64,000 nt of DNA from Saccharospirillum sp965652395. GTDB lineage: Bacteria > Pseudomonadota > Gammaproteobacteria > Pseudomonadales > Natronospirillaceae. Shown here piece after piece: positions 44,929-55,135 of this stretch; within the stretch, counting starts at the first letter, position 1; each line of letters opens with the position of its first letter. The position numbers and the translations under genes were made by a program. The DNA lies in contig CBFGUW010000002.1 of NCBI GenBank assembly GCA_965652395.1, positions 62,001 through 126,000 on the forward strand. The letters are read 5' to 3'. The notes beneath the pieces were generated by a model, which searched no databases, was not told where the DNA came from, and saw only the letters and a list, made by a program, of their open reading frames with translations.

Positions 44929-46682
44929 CACAACAAAACGACGCAAGCCGTAGTCAAAAACGCGTCCGACTGGGTGACCTCCTGGTCGAAGCTGGCCTCA
45001 TCACCGAAGGGCAGCTGAACCTCGCGCTTCAGGAACAAAAGCACACCGGTAAAAAAATCGGCAGGGTGTTGGTCGATATGGGATTGGTTCCTGAGAACAA
45101 ACTGCTGGGCACGCTATCCAACCACTTGAAAATTCCGTTTATCGAGTTGCGCCAGTTCCAGCTGAACAACGATGTGATGCAACGCCTTGATGAATCCATC
45201 GCCCGCCGTTTCCGTTGCCTGCTGCTGGCCGACAACAACGACGGTCTGCTGCTCGCCATGGCCGACCCGTTGGACTTGATGGCCATCGACGAGGTTGAAA
45301 AACGTCTTAAGAAAACCGTCAAACCGGCCATTGTTCGTGAATCGGAACTGTTGGCCACGCTCGACTCGGTTTATCGTCGGACCGGACAAATCGAATCCAT
45401 CGCAGTGGAACTGGAAGGCGAACTGCGCGACAGCGACTTCGACCTCGCCAACCTCGCCGACGATACGGACCTTCAGGACGCGCCCGTCGTTCGTCTTCTG
45501 CAAAGCCTGCTGGAAGACGCCGTCTCGGTGCGTGCCTCGGACGTTCACATCGAACCGGACGAGGCGGTTTTCCGCATTCGCATGAGGGTCGACGGTGTTC
45601 TACAGGAACAGGTGATCAAAGAAAAACGGGTCGCCTCAGCGCTCGTGCTGCGCCTTAAAATCATGTCCAACCTGGATATCTCAGAACGCCGCCTGCCACA
45701 GGATGGCCGCTTCAATATTCGGGTCAACAACAAGTCCATTGATGTGCGTCTGTCCACCATGCCCGTTCAATACGGCGAGTCGGTTGTGATGCGACTGCTT
45801 GATCAAAGCGGCGGTGTGCTGTCGCTTGAAGCCCTGGGCATGCCGGAAAGTGTTCGCAAGCGGTTTGAGTTAATGATTGAACGGCCACACGGCCTGATTC
45901 TCGTTACCGGTCCGACGGGTAGTGGTAAAACCACGACCCTCTATTCGGCTTTAAACCTGCTGAATAAACCGCAAAACAAAATCATCACGGCGGAAGACCC
46001 GATTGAATACCGGATGAGCCGTATCAACCAGGTTCAGGTCAACCCCAAAATCAATCTCGATTTTGCCAGCATTCTGCGCACCGCCCTGCGTCAGGACCCG
46101 GACATCATTCTCGTCGGCGAGATGCGCGACCACGAAACCGTCTCCATCGGCGTGCGCGCCGCCTTGACCGGCCACCTGGTGATGAGCACTTTGCACACCA
46201 ACGATGCCATATCCAGCGCCATGCGCCTGGCTGACATGGGAGTGGAACCCTATCTGGTCGCCTCGGCACTGCGCGGCGTAATGGCGCAGCGACTGCTGCG
46301 CAAAGTCTGCGAAGACTGCCGCCAACCACATGAACCCAGCGTACGGGAAAAGCTTTGGTTGCAAAACATGGCCGGAGGCCGATTTGTCGACCATCATTTT
46401 CACACCGGCGCGGGGTGCTACCAATGCAACAATACCGGCTATCGCGGTCGGGTGGGTGTTTATGAGTGGCTTGAGCTGGATGAAGCCATGCTCCTGGCAC
46501 TACGGGACCAAAACCACAATGCTTTTGTCGACGCTGCGCGACGCAACCCCAACTTTAAATCGATGGAAGAATGGGCTCTGGAATATGCCGAAGCCGGCAT
46601 TACCGATCTGAATGAAGTGTTCAAGATCACCGCCGATCTGAACGAAGACTCATCGACTGAACAGACGACCCAACATGGCTGA
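44925..46682 (+). CDS. mshE: MSHA pilus extension ATPase MshE
   Basis: Hexameric GspE/PilB-type ATPase of 585 residues. The N-terminal MshEN domain (RLGDLLVEAGLITEGQLNLA then KIGRVLVDMGLVPENKLLGT) keeps the c-di-GMP-binding pattern. Walker A GPTGSGKTTT lies near residue 329, the Asp box ITAEDPIEY and Walker B DPDIILVGEMRD follow, and a four-Cys zinc site (CEDC, CYQC) is near 465-505. c-di-GMP probably promotes pilus extension, as shown for Vibrio MshE. Confidence 0.94.
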   Translation: MTQQNDASRSQKRVRLGDLLVEAGLITEGQLNLALQEQKHTGKKIGRVLVDMGLVPENKLLGTLSNHLKIPFIELRQFQLNNDVMQRLDESIARRFRCLLLADNNDGLLLAMADPLDLMAIDEVEKRLKKTVKPAIVRESELLATLDSVYRRTGQIESIAVELEGELRDSDFDLANLADDTDLQDAPVVRLLQSLLEDAVSVRASDVHIEPDEAVFRIRMRVDGVLQEQVIKEKRVASALVLRLKIMSNLDISERRLPQDGRFNIRVNNKSIDVRLSTMPVQYGESVVMRLLDQSGGVLSLEALGMPESVRKRFELMIERPHGLILVTGPTGSGKTTTLYSALNLLNKPQNKIITAEDPIEYRMSRINQVQVNPKINLDFASILRTALRQDPDIILVGEMRDHETVSIGVRAALTGHLVMSTLHTNDAISSAMRLADMGVEPYLVASALRGVMAQRLLRKVCEDCRQPHEPSVREKLWLQNMAGGRFVDHHFHTGAGCYQCNNTGYRGRVGVYEWLELDEAMLLALRDQNHNAFVDAARRNPNFKSMEEWALEYAEAGITDLNEVFKITADLNEDSSTEQTTQHG

Positions 46683-47922
46683 GTTTTTTTACCGGGGCCG
46701 TACCCAGGACGGCCAGGCCGTTGAAGGTGTATTGGAAGCCGCTTCCCAGGGAGCGCTGCTGCAACAGCTGAAGCGCCAGAACATCATCCCCACTACCGTA
46801 CAACCTGCTGGAAAACGAGCGGGCTCGGGCGGTTCAAAGTTCAAACTCGACGTTTCGATGGGCGAGCTGCTGAATCGGAAGAAAAAAGTCAGCACCGATG
46901 AACTGATCATGTTCTGTCGCCAGATGTTTGCCCTCACCCGCTCGGGCATTCCGCTGATGCGTGCCATCAACGGTCTCGCCGATGCAACGCGTTCACCGCG
47001 CCTCGGCGAAGTACTGCGCGACATTACCCGCAGCCTGACCCAGGGCACCACTCTCTCCACAGCGTTTCGCGGCCACCCGGATGTGTTCAACGATTTATTC
47101 ATCTCGATGATTCGCATGGGGGAATCCACCGGGCAACTGGACACCGCGTTCAAGCAGCTGATTACCCATCTTGAGCTGGAAAAAGAAACAAAAAAACGCA
47201 TTGCCTCGGCCACGCGTTACCCCATCATTGTGGTCAGCGCCATTATGGTGGCCATGCTGGTAATTAACTTCTGGGTGATTCCCGCCTTTGCCGGCGTGTT
47301 CGCCAAACTCGGCGCCGACCTGCCGATACCCACCCGCATTCTCATCGGCAGTTCCGAATTCATGCTCAGTACCTGGCCTTACCTGCTGGGGCTGATCGCG
47401 CTGTGTCTCTACGCGTTCTTCCGGTGGAAAAAGACATCGGAAGGCCGTCTGAAATGGGATCGTCTGATTCTGAAATTCCCGCTGCTGGGCGGCGTCTACG
47501 AACGCATTGCGCTCGGACGCTTCGCACGCCCCTTCGCTATGATGCTGGAAGCCGGAGTTCCGCTGCTGCAGGCACTGAATGTCGCCAGCCGCACCACCGG
47601 TAACCGCTATATCGGTCGCGGTATAGAAGGCATGGTGGGTGGCATCGAGCGGGGCGAATCACTGCTCGCCACCGCATCGGCGAGCGGCATGTTCAACCCC
47701 CTGATTCTGCAAATGATCGCCGTTGGCGAGGAAACCGGTAACGTCAGTGACTTGCTCGTCGACATCGCGGATTTTTACGACCAGGAAGTGGAATACGATC
47801 TCAAACGCCTCGCCGAAGCCATAGAACCCATACTGTTGGTATTCATGGGCGCCATGGTATTGGTGCTGGCTCTGGGCGTGTTTTTACCGATGTGGGATTT
47901 GGGGTCGGCGTTTGGGGGGTAG
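46675..47922 (+). CDS. mshG: MSHA inner-membrane platform protein MshG
   Basis: GspF/PilC-type platform of 415 residues with two GspF domains (about 80-205 and 280-405), three to four membrane helices and the signatures MFALTRSGIPLMRAINGLA and FARPFAMMLEAGVPLLQALN. It overlaps mshE by eight bases and is the last msh gene here. Pilin and minor pilin genes do not follow; the next gene is convergent and unrelated. Confidence 0.93.
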   Translation: MAEFFYRGRTQDGQAVEGVLEAASQGALLQQLKRQNIIPTTVQPAGKRAGSGGSKFKLDVSMGELLNRKKKVSTDELIMFCRQMFALTRSGIPLMRAINGLADATRSPRLGEVLRDITRSLTQGTTLSTAFRGHPDVFNDLFISMIRMGESTGQLDTAFKQLITHLELEKETKKRIASATRYPIIVVSAIMVAMLVINFWVIPAFAGVFAKLGADLPIPTRILIGSSEFMLSTWPYLLGLIALCLYAFFRWKKTSEGRLKWDRLILKFPLLGGVYERIALGRFARPFAMMLEAGVPLLQALNVASRTTGNRYIGRGIEGMVGGIERGESLLATASASGMFNPLILQMIAVGEETGNVSDLLVDIADFYDQEVEYDLKRLAEAIEPILLVFMGAMVLVLALGVFLPMWDLGSAFGG

Positions 47923-47939
47923 TTATATCAGAGCAGAAT

Positions 47940-48617
47940 TCAAACCGGCCGCACATCCGCGAAAACAAACTGACCTCGTTGGATGACTTCGCCCACCTCT
48001 ATGTCGATAGGGGAATCAAAAAACGGGGCATCGAATACAAAGCTGTGGAACTCCCCGTTTTCACCACAGGGGTCTACCTTTTCAGGCAGGTTCTCCAAAA
48101 GGGCGTCGTCATAATAGCGGCCGACGTATTCTCCGGGAAGCTGTTCCGTATCCACGCAGGTCAGAACTGTTTTAATCCCCGTTTTCACCATTTGGCGGGA
48201 GAGGGTTTTGGTATCGAGCCCCCAAATCGGAAACAGGGGCGTAATACCCGTGCCTTCAAGGTTTCTCTCACGATAGCGCCTAACGTCCTCCAGAAAGAGA
48301 TCCCCGAAGGCAAAACAGTCGATTTCACGCCGTTTGACATCCTCCACAAAGGCACTCATGAGGTGTTCATATTCGTCATTGGGGCAAGGGTTTGGTATCT
48401 CTATAATCTCCAGAGGAAGACCAATCCGGCTTGCTTGTTGCTCAAGGAGCTCCCGCCGAACGCCATGCATCGCGACGCGGTCATATTCGGCGTTCAGGGT
48501 GGAGAAGAGACCCACCACCTCCACATCGGCGTTATTCAACAGTGCCTGCAGAGCCCAGGCGCTGTCTTTGCCACTGCTCCATGACATCAATACTCGTGAT
48601 TTAGCGTTTTTTGGCAT
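47940..48617 (-). CDS. PP-loop ATPase, Dph6-like (diphthine-ammonia ligase family)
   Basis: A 225-residue adenine-nucleotide alpha hydrolase. SWSSGKDSAWALQALL near residue 12 is the PP-loop (SSGKDS instead of SGGKDS), and EYEHLMSAFVED, FGDLFLEDVRRYRE, PLFPIWG and GENGEFHSFVFDAP match the bacterial branch of the Dph6 family. Bacteria do not make diphthamide, so the real substrate, probably an amidation, is unknown. It ends 18 bases from mshG, convergent. Confidence 0.87.
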   Translation of the reverse strand: MPKNAKSRVLMSWSSGKDSAWALQALLNNADVEVVGLFSTLNAEYDRVAMHGVRRELLEQQASRIGLPLEIIEIPNPCPNDEYEHLMSAFVEDVKRREIDCFAFGDLFLEDVRRYRERNLEGTGITPLFPIWGLDTKTLSRQMVKTGIKTVLTCVDTEQLPGEYVGRYYDDALLENLPEKVDPCGENGEFHSFVFDAPFFDSPIDIEVGEVIQRGQFVFADVRPV

Positions 48618-48766
48618 TGCCGGTCACATCTCTTACTGAAAGACGAAATGAGGTTTGATTTCAGTCTATCACTTATCACTCTCTTAAGGCCCAGCTCTGG
48701 AAATGATTCGCCCGCACCGCCATAGTAGAGGCTGAGAGTTGGCATTTACTACAGGGAGTACTCATT

Positions 48767-49720
48767 GTGAATACGAAAACCGTCGCATTGGTTCTAGGCA
48801 GCGGAGGGGCGCGCGGTATCGCCCATATCGGCATCATTCGCTGCCTGGAGGATTACGGTTACGATATACGTTGCATCGCCGGTTCCAGCATCGGCGCGCT
48901 GATTGGCGGCTTCTACGCCGCCGGCAAGCTCGACAGCTATCAAAGCTGGGTGTGTGCGCTGGAACGGTCGGACGTGCTGCGCCTGCTCGACCTGAGCTTC
49001 AACGGTGGCGGGCTGTTCAAGGGCTATAAGATCATGGATGTGCTCAAACGCCTCGTTGGTGATGCCCAGATCGACGAACTGCCCATCGACTTTACCGCTG
49101 TCGCAGTCGATATCGAACGCCAGAAGGAAATCTGGTTTACCGATGGTTCGTTGTTCGAGGCCATCCGGGCTTCCATTGCCATTCCTTCGGTGTTTCGACC
49201 GCACACCTACAGAGGCATGATGCTGGTGGATGGTGGCGTGCTCAACCCCGTGCCCATCGCACCGACATTGCGGACGACCACTGATCTCACTCTGGCGGTC
49301 AATTTGAACGGTCGCGAGGAAATGCCTGCCTTGAGGCACGGCCAAAACGAACAGAAGCCGGTGAAATTGAGCGAAGAATCCCAGAGCACCGTCCATAAGG
49401 CGATCAATCGCTTCATCGACCGGTGGTGGACTGAAAACGAAGTGAAAGAACCCCAAAACCAATGGAGCGTACTCGAATTGATGACCCGCTCCATCGATAC
49501 CATGCAGAACAGCATCGCTCACATGAAACTGGCCGCGCACCGGCCGGACATCATGATCGAAGTCCCGCGCAGCACCGGCGGTCTGTTCGACTACCACCTG
49601 TCGGACCAAATGATTGAAGAAGGTTACCGCCTGTGCGAGGAGGCGCTGCATCGATATGAAAGCCGTATGGCGCCCAGCGAGCCCTTGGAAGAAGCGCAAA
49701 ACGGAGTCGAGGTACAATAA
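48767..49720 (+). CDS. Patatin-like phospholipase (RssA-like)
   Basis: A 317-residue serine hydrolase with the oxyanion loop GSGGARG (residues 11-17), nucleophile motif GSSIG near residue 43 and the DGG of the Ser-Asp dyad near 155. No signal peptide, so cytoplasmic or membrane-peripheral. GTG 48767 follows AGGGAG by eight bases. The catalytic residues are intact; the substrate is unknown. Confidence 0.92.
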   Translation: MNTKTVALVLGSGGARGIAHIGIIRCLEDYGYDIRCIAGSSIGALIGGFYAAGKLDSYQSWVCALERSDVLRLLDLSFNGGGLFKGYKIMDVLKRLVGDAQIDELPIDFTAVAVDIERQKEIWFTDGSLFEAIRASIAIPSVFRPHTYRGMMLVDGGVLNPVPIAPTLRTTTDLTLAVNLNGREEMPALRHGQNEQKPVKLSEESQSTVHKAINRFIDRWWTENEVKEPQNQWSVLELMTRSIDTMQNSIAHMKLAAHRPDIMIEVPRSTGGLFDYHLSDQMIEEGYRLCEEALHRYESRMAPSEPLEEAQNGVEVQ

Positions 49721-49726
49721 ACGGAC

Positions 49727-49756
49727 AGGGGAGGCGTATTTTCACGCCCCCCTCTT
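49727..49756. terminator. Hairpin between convergent patatin and ABC-2 genes
   Basis: AGGGGAGGCGT and ACGCCCCCCT pair with one bulge around a six-base loop containing TTTT. It fills the 39-base gap between two convergent genes and may stop transcription from both sides. There is no long T run. Confidence 0.5.
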
Positions 49757-49759
49757 GGA

Positions 49760-50770
49760 TCAGCGGTGATCGCTGTCCCAATTGAACAGCAAGGCGGCGA
49801 TCAACAGGAAGATAGCCGACATCCCGGCTAGAATCAGTAAGTGGTCACTCACTTGCATCAGTGTCGCACCCTCGGTCGTAATCTCCCTGGCGGCCGATAC
49901 CAAATGGGTTAACGGCAGCAACTGGGAGACCTGATGCACGCTCTCCGGTGCGCCTTCCAGCGAGAACCACACTTCCGACAGCCCCATCATCGGCCAAGTG
50001 GCCATGTTCATCAGCCCCCCCGTCAACTCTTCGCTGCGGGTACGGCTGGCTACGGCCAGACCGAGGGAAATCATTGCCAGGGCGCCCAATACAATAGTCA
50101 GCACCAAGGGACCATAGGAACCCAACATCAGAGTGCCCAACGCCCAATGGCTGCCAAAGAACAGAATGGCGGCGATCACCATGACGGTAAGCAGGCGAGA
50201 GAGAATCTGAGCACCGACAAATTCGAACGCCGATAAGGGTGTCGCTTTCAACCGCTTCAATACACCGTTCTTGCGGTAGCGAACAATCGCGTACCCCACC
50301 CCGAACAGTGAACTGAACATAATATTCATGCCGATCACACCCGGCAGCACCCAATCCACGTAACGAATCGGCTCACCATGGACCAGTCGCCGGTTGAAAT
50401 CCGTGTCCTCGGCGACCAACAGGCGCTCGGCCATATAGCCATTGCGGCTTTCCTCGTTGACCCAGTACAGGCGTTTGTCGAGATCCAACAACAGATCGAT
50501 CTGATGGCGGCGCACCCGGTCGATGGCGACATCCTGCTCCTCATAGGGCACGAACTGAATATGGTTCAGCGCCATGAAGCGGGGTTTGGTGATGTAAGCA
50601 TCTTCCTGGCTGATCACCCCGACTTTGAACATGGGCATGCCCTGCCCGAAGATAAAGTAGAAACCGAAGACCAACAGGAACGGAAAGGCCAGGTTCCAGG
50701 CCAGTGAACTACGGTCGCGCCAGAATTCTTTATTGCGGGCGTTAAATACCGCCAGCATGCGTGTCAGCAT
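49760..50770 (-). CDS. ABC-2 type exporter permease
   Basis: A 336-residue membrane protein with one N-terminal helix (about 24-44), a large extracytoplasmic domain of about 130 residues, and five helices in the C-terminal half, the layout of the YhhJ/DrrB branch of ABC-2 permeases. RKNGVLKRLKATPLSAFEFV is the typical coupling region. Its partner ATPase gene ends 18 bases upstream. Substrate not predictable. Confidence 0.88.
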   Translation of the reverse strand: MLTRMLAVFNARNKEFWRDRSSLAWNLAFPFLLVFGFYFIFGQGMPMFKVGVISQEDAYITKPRFMALNHIQFVPYEEQDVAIDRVRRHQIDLLLDLDKRLYWVNEESRNGYMAERLLVAEDTDFNRRLVHGEPIRYVDWVLPGVIGMNIMFSSLFGVGYAIVRYRKNGVLKRLKATPLSAFEFVGAQILSRLLTVMVIAAILFFGSHWALGTLMLGSYGPLVLTIVLGALAMISLGLAVASRTRSEELTGGLMNMATWPMMGLSEVWFSLEGAPESVHQVSQLLPLTHLVSAAREITTEGATLMQVSDHLLILAGMSAIFLLIAALLFNWDSDHR

Positions 50771-50788
50771 TGCTCAGTCTCCAAGGGG

Positions 50789-51667
<879 letters not shown>

Positions 51668-51894
51668 GCTTTTTTCACTGTGGTTGCCCTGCCCCGGCCC
51701 GCTACAATGCGGCGGGTAGAGACTAGAGAATTAAGTCGACGCTTTCCATGGCCGATAAGTCATTCAATTGAACGGCCCCTAAGTGTTAGACTGACCTGTC
51801 AAAATCGCAGCCGGCAAGGCTGTGTGCCTGCTCTCTCTTTTCTGCTTTTTCTTACCGGTCACCGGGCAGGCCGTCACAACATTGAGGTAGCTGT

Positions 51895-52659
51895 GTGATT
51901 CCCGAAAAAGTCCTGGTGGTGTCTCCGGCTCTGGCAGAGACACTGGGCCTGGAAGAGGCGCTATTGTACCAGTTGCTGACCGAGCTGGCCCTACTGGGTG
52001 GTCAACCGTTACAGCTGACGGAAGAGCATCGCCGTCGGCTGCTTCCCTTTTGGAGCCCGACCCAACTCAGCTCGGTACTGCGTCGTCTACAGGCGCAGGG
52101 CTTGCTGACAGCGGAAGGGAGCGCTCCCTGGCAGGTCAGACTGATCGATCTCGACAACGAAGCAACGGAACCTGAGCCGGAGGCCAAAGCCACTGCACCG
52201 GCTGTGAGTCAACCCGTCGAACCACTCAATCGAGTGCCTGTGTTCGGAATGAACGATGCCCGGCGGCGGAACCAAATGGAAGACGACCTGGCTTATCTGC
52301 GTAACGATCAGGCTCCCCAGGAATCGGTCAGAGCGGAACGGACGCGGATGCACGACAGCTGGGAACCCTCGGAAGACTTTCCCCGATTACTGTCTTTCCA
52401 CGACATCCCACTGACGTTCGCCTTATCCGAACTGGCCAAGTTCCGTCAGTACTACCAGGATAAGGACAGAGCGGAATACAGCTGGGATGTTCGTTTTTTA
52501 AACTGGGTCCAACGGGCCTGGCACGACCAACTGAATAACAAGGGCCGATATGAGCGTACCCAACGAACCCAAAACACCCCAGAGAGTGCAAACCCTGCTC
52601 GGGAAAAGCGGGCCAAAGTTCGTGAAGCCCTTCGAAACATCCAAGACACAGACTGGTGA
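51895..52659 (+). CDS. DnaT-domain replication protein
   Basis: A 254-residue protein. The N-terminal half resembles a winged helix (YQLLTELALLGGQPLQLTEE; SSVLRRLQAQGLLTAEGS). After a Pro/Glu-rich linker, residues about 160-215 match the DnaT C-terminal domain: WEPSEDFPRLLSFHDIPLTF and YSWDVRFLNWVQRAWHDQ. E. coli DnaT works in primosome restart with PriA and DnaC. GTG 51895 follows GAGG by seven bases. The next gene overlaps by 110 bases and encodes a lambda-P-like protein, so the pair probably loads the replicative helicase. The 227-base spacer upstream has no other gene. Confidence 0.82.
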   Translation: MIPEKVLVVSPALAETLGLEEALLYQLLTELALLGGQPLQLTEEHRRRLLPFWSPTQLSSVLRRLQAQGLLTAEGSAPWQVRLIDLDNEATEPEPEAKATAPAVSQPVEPLNRVPVFGMNDARRRNQMEDDLAYLRNDQAPQESVRAERTRMHDSWEPSEDFPRLLSFHDIPLTFALSELAKFRQYYQDKDRAEYSWDVRFLNWVQRAWHDQLNNKGRYERTQRTQNTPESANPAREKRAKVREALRNIQDTDW

Positions 52660-53347
52660 CGCTTCACCGCTGGATCACGAAACCAAACTGCTGATCAACA
52701 TGCTGTTCGCTCGGCTGCAGCTCATTTACACCCACCGTTTCGAAAGCGCCTACGGCGATGAGACCACCATCACCCAGGCCAAACGCGAGTGGGGGTACAG
52801 TCTGGCCGGTTGCCCCAGGGAACGCATCGAATATGCTTTGGAACGCTGCAAACTGGAGTTGGCCTGGCCCCCGACCATCGCCGAATTCCGCGCCTATCTG
52901 GAACCCCGGCCCGAGGACCTCGGTTTGCCATCCACCCGCGAGGCCTACCTGGAAGCCTGCCAGAAAAGCCATGCCCCGCTGCGGGAGCGCTGGTCACACA
53001 TTGCCGTCCACCTGGCAGCCAGAAACACCGGCTATTTCTCGCTCCGGTCGGAGTCCGAACGACTGACCTGGCCATCTTTCGAGAAAGCTTATAAAGAAGT
53101 GGTCTCGCGCTATGCCGATGGCGAAGAGCTGGTCATCGACACTCCAATAGCCCTGCCCGAGCCAGACCTGAGCGCCGAAGAGCGGTTGGTGGAACAGCTG
53201 GTGGCGGCCGGAGTGGAAAAAGCCGAGGCCTACCCTCTGGCCTACTACTTGGAAAAGCCCCAGGGCAGTGCCGTGAGAACGCGTTATCGGGAGCGGGCGC
53301 AACACCAACTCAAGGCGTTGAACATAGAGCTGACACTGCCGGATTAG
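52550..53347 (+). CDS. Lambda P-like helicase-loading replication protein
   Basis: A 265-residue protein. KLLINMLFARLQLIYTHRFE, ITQAKREWGYSLAG, ERIEYALERCKLELAWPPTI and AEFRAYLEPRP follow the replication protein P family, whose phage member binds DnaB helicase. There is no Walker motif, so it is not a DnaC/AAA+ loader. It overlaps the DnaT-like gene by 110 bases in another frame. No phage structural, integrase or repressor genes are near, so it appears to be a resident chromosomal loader or remnant. Assignment is moderate. Confidence 0.68.
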   Translation: MSVPNEPKTPQRVQTLLGKSGPKFVKPFETSKTQTGDASPLDHETKLLINMLFARLQLIYTHRFESAYGDETTITQAKREWGYSLAGCPRERIEYALERCKLELAWPPTIAEFRAYLEPRPEDLGLPSTREAYLEACQKSHAPLRERWSHIAVHLAARNTGYFSLRSESERLTWPSFEKAYKEVVSRYADGEELVIDTPIALPEPDLSAEERLVEQLVAAGVEKAEAYPLAYYLEKPQGSAVRTRYRERAQHQLKALNIELTLPD

Positions 53348-53366
53348 TCCAGCGAATTGCCCGCAA

Positions 53367-54287
53367 TCAGGGGTTAACCGCCAGCTTTTCGCGATAGAAA
53401 TCGATAAAAGCCCGTACCTTGGTCGGCATCTGCTTCCGGCTGGGATAGAGGGCAAACATCTGGTTGACCGGCAAACCTTTGATATCGAACCGATATTCAG
53501 GCATCAATGCCACCAACTCGCTACGCTCAAGCGCCTCGCCGATCAGCAGATCCGGCAGCAGCGCCAACCCCAGATGCTGTTTAACGCCGCTGATAACCGC
53601 CGCTACCGAATGGCTGGCTACCCGGCTGTCGACATCCAGACTGTGATGGTCTTTTCCCTTCGTGCAGATCAATGACCGATAGTGTTTAAAGGTCAAAAAG
53701 GGATGATTCGACAGATCGGCGATGGTCCTGGGCTCCCCTCTTTCCGCCAGATAGTTCGGAGTGGCGCACAGCACCAGCCGGACATCGGCGAAGGGCACCG
53801 CTATGTATGACGAATCAACCAGGCGCCCCACCCGAATCACCAGATCGAGTTGATCGGCCACCATATCCTGGAGGCTGTCGTCGCATTGAATTTCAAGCCT
53901 GATGTCCGGAAACCGGTTTAGAAATTCACCCAGGTGGGGCGCGATTTTCGCTTCCATCCAGGTGTGAGGAGCGCTGACCCGGAGCAGCCCAGAGGGCCTA
54001 TCATGAAACTCGCTGACAGCCTGATGGGCCTCCGTCACCCGCCGCTGCACATCACGCGCCTTCTCATAATACAGCTGGCCCGCCTCGGTAAGGTTCAAAC
54101 AGCGCGTGGTACGTTGCAGCAGCCGCACATTCAAATGCGCTTCGAGCGCATTCACCTGACGCGACACCGATGGCTGTGACAGCCCCAACCGCCGTGCGGC
54201 CTCGGAAAAGCTGCCGCTGTCGACCACGGCGATAAACACCTGCATGGATGCCAGAAGATTGGTATTCAGCAAAACCGGCTCACTCAT
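53367..54287 (-). CDS. LysR-family transcriptional regulator
   Basis: A 306-residue regulator: N-terminal winged helix-turn-helix (FSEAARRLGLSQPSVSRQVN, about residues 27-46) and a periplasmic-binding-like effector domain. RVSAPHTWMEAKIAPHLGEF resembles the CrgA/DsdC-like branch that often controls adjacent oxidoreductases. It diverges from the SDR gene with a 98-base shared promoter region rich in AT, which it probably regulates together with itself. Confidence 0.92.
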   Translation of the reverse strand: MSEPVLLNTNLLASMQVFIAVVDSGSFSEAARRLGLSQPSVSRQVNALEAHLNVRLLQRTTRCLNLTEAGQLYYEKARDVQRRVTEAHQAVSEFHDRPSGLLRVSAPHTWMEAKIAPHLGEFLNRFPDIRLEIQCDDSLQDMVADQLDLVIRVGRLVDSSYIAVPFADVRLVLCATPNYLAERGEPRTIADLSNHPFLTFKHYRSLICTKGKDHHSLDVDSRVASHSVAAVISGVKQHLGLALLPDLLIGEALERSELVALMPEYRFDIKGLPVNQMFALYPSRKQMPTKVRAFIDFYREKLAVNP

Positions 54288-54385
54288 ACGTTTTTCAAAT
54301 AAATACTATGCGCCTGGGCATTATTGTCAAAAATCATTTATGAAATAACAATCGTCGCCTCCACATCACGCTTAAGAGGTTCATC

Positions 54386-55126
54386 GTGCCATTTACGCTC
54401 TCTGGGAAAACCGTTTTGATCACAGGGGCCAACCGGGGTATCGGCTTGGGTTTTGTCACCACCCTGTTGGAGGCCGGAGTCAGCCGGATTTACGCCACCG
54501 CCCGTCAGGCGGAGGGGTTACAGCAATTGGCGGATATGAATGCGGACATCATTCGGGCGCTGCCGCTGGACCTGAACGATACCGCCTCCATTCAGGCACT
54601 GGCCGGGCAGATTGAATCACTGGACATTCTGGTCAACAACGCAGGGACCATCGCCGCCACACGCTGCAGCGACGATAACGCCGTAGAAATGATCCGCCAG
54701 GAAATGGAAACCAACCTGTTTGGAGCGATGAAATTGACCTCTGAACTATTGCCCTTGCTCAGGCAATCCCAAGAGGCGGCGATTGTGAACGTGTCATCCA
54801 TCGCCGCGATCTGCAACTTTCCGTCCATTGGCACCTACTCGGTGACCAAAGCGGCCATGCAATCCTATACCGAAGGCCTGCGGGCGGATCTGGCCGGATC
54901 GTCGATTCAGGTGGTTGGAGTGTACCCGGGCCCGCACGACACCCGCTTGGCTGCCGGCACCGAGATGGATAAACCGGCTCCTGACAATGTGGCGGTAAAG
55001 ACGTTCGAGGGCCTGGAACAGGGCAGTCTGGACATCTACCCCGACGAATTTTCGGCCCAGATGAGAAGTCTGTTCCGGGAGGATGAGGCAAAACTGGCCC
55101 AACTCTTTGCCCAGATGAGCCAGTAG
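54386..55126 (+). CDS. Short-chain dehydrogenase/reductase (SDR)
   Basis: NAD(P)-dependent oxidoreductase of 246 residues. Cofactor motif TGANRGIG, NNAG, catalytic Ser in VSSIAAI and the YxxxK pair (YSVTKAA) are intact. GTG 54386 follows AAGAGG by six bases. Substrate unknown; probably controlled by the divergent LysR regulator. Confidence 0.92.
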   Translation: MPFTLSGKTVLITGANRGIGLGFVTTLLEAGVSRIYATARQAEGLQQLADMNADIIRALPLDLNDTASIQALAGQIESLDILVNNAGTIAATRCSDDNAVEMIRQEMETNLFGAMKLTSELLPLLRQSQEAAIVNVSSIAAICNFPSIGTYSVTKAAMQSYTEGLRADLAGSSIQVVGVYPGPHDTRLAAGTEMDKPAPDNVAVKTFEGLEQGSLDIYPDEFSAQMRSLFREDEAKLAQLFAQMSQ

Positions 55127-55135
55127 ATAGAAGGG

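Noticed and set aside
52550..53347. Prophage remnant around the lambda P-like gene
   Set aside because: No integrase, repressor, structural or attachment sequences; neighbours are ordinary chromosomal genes.
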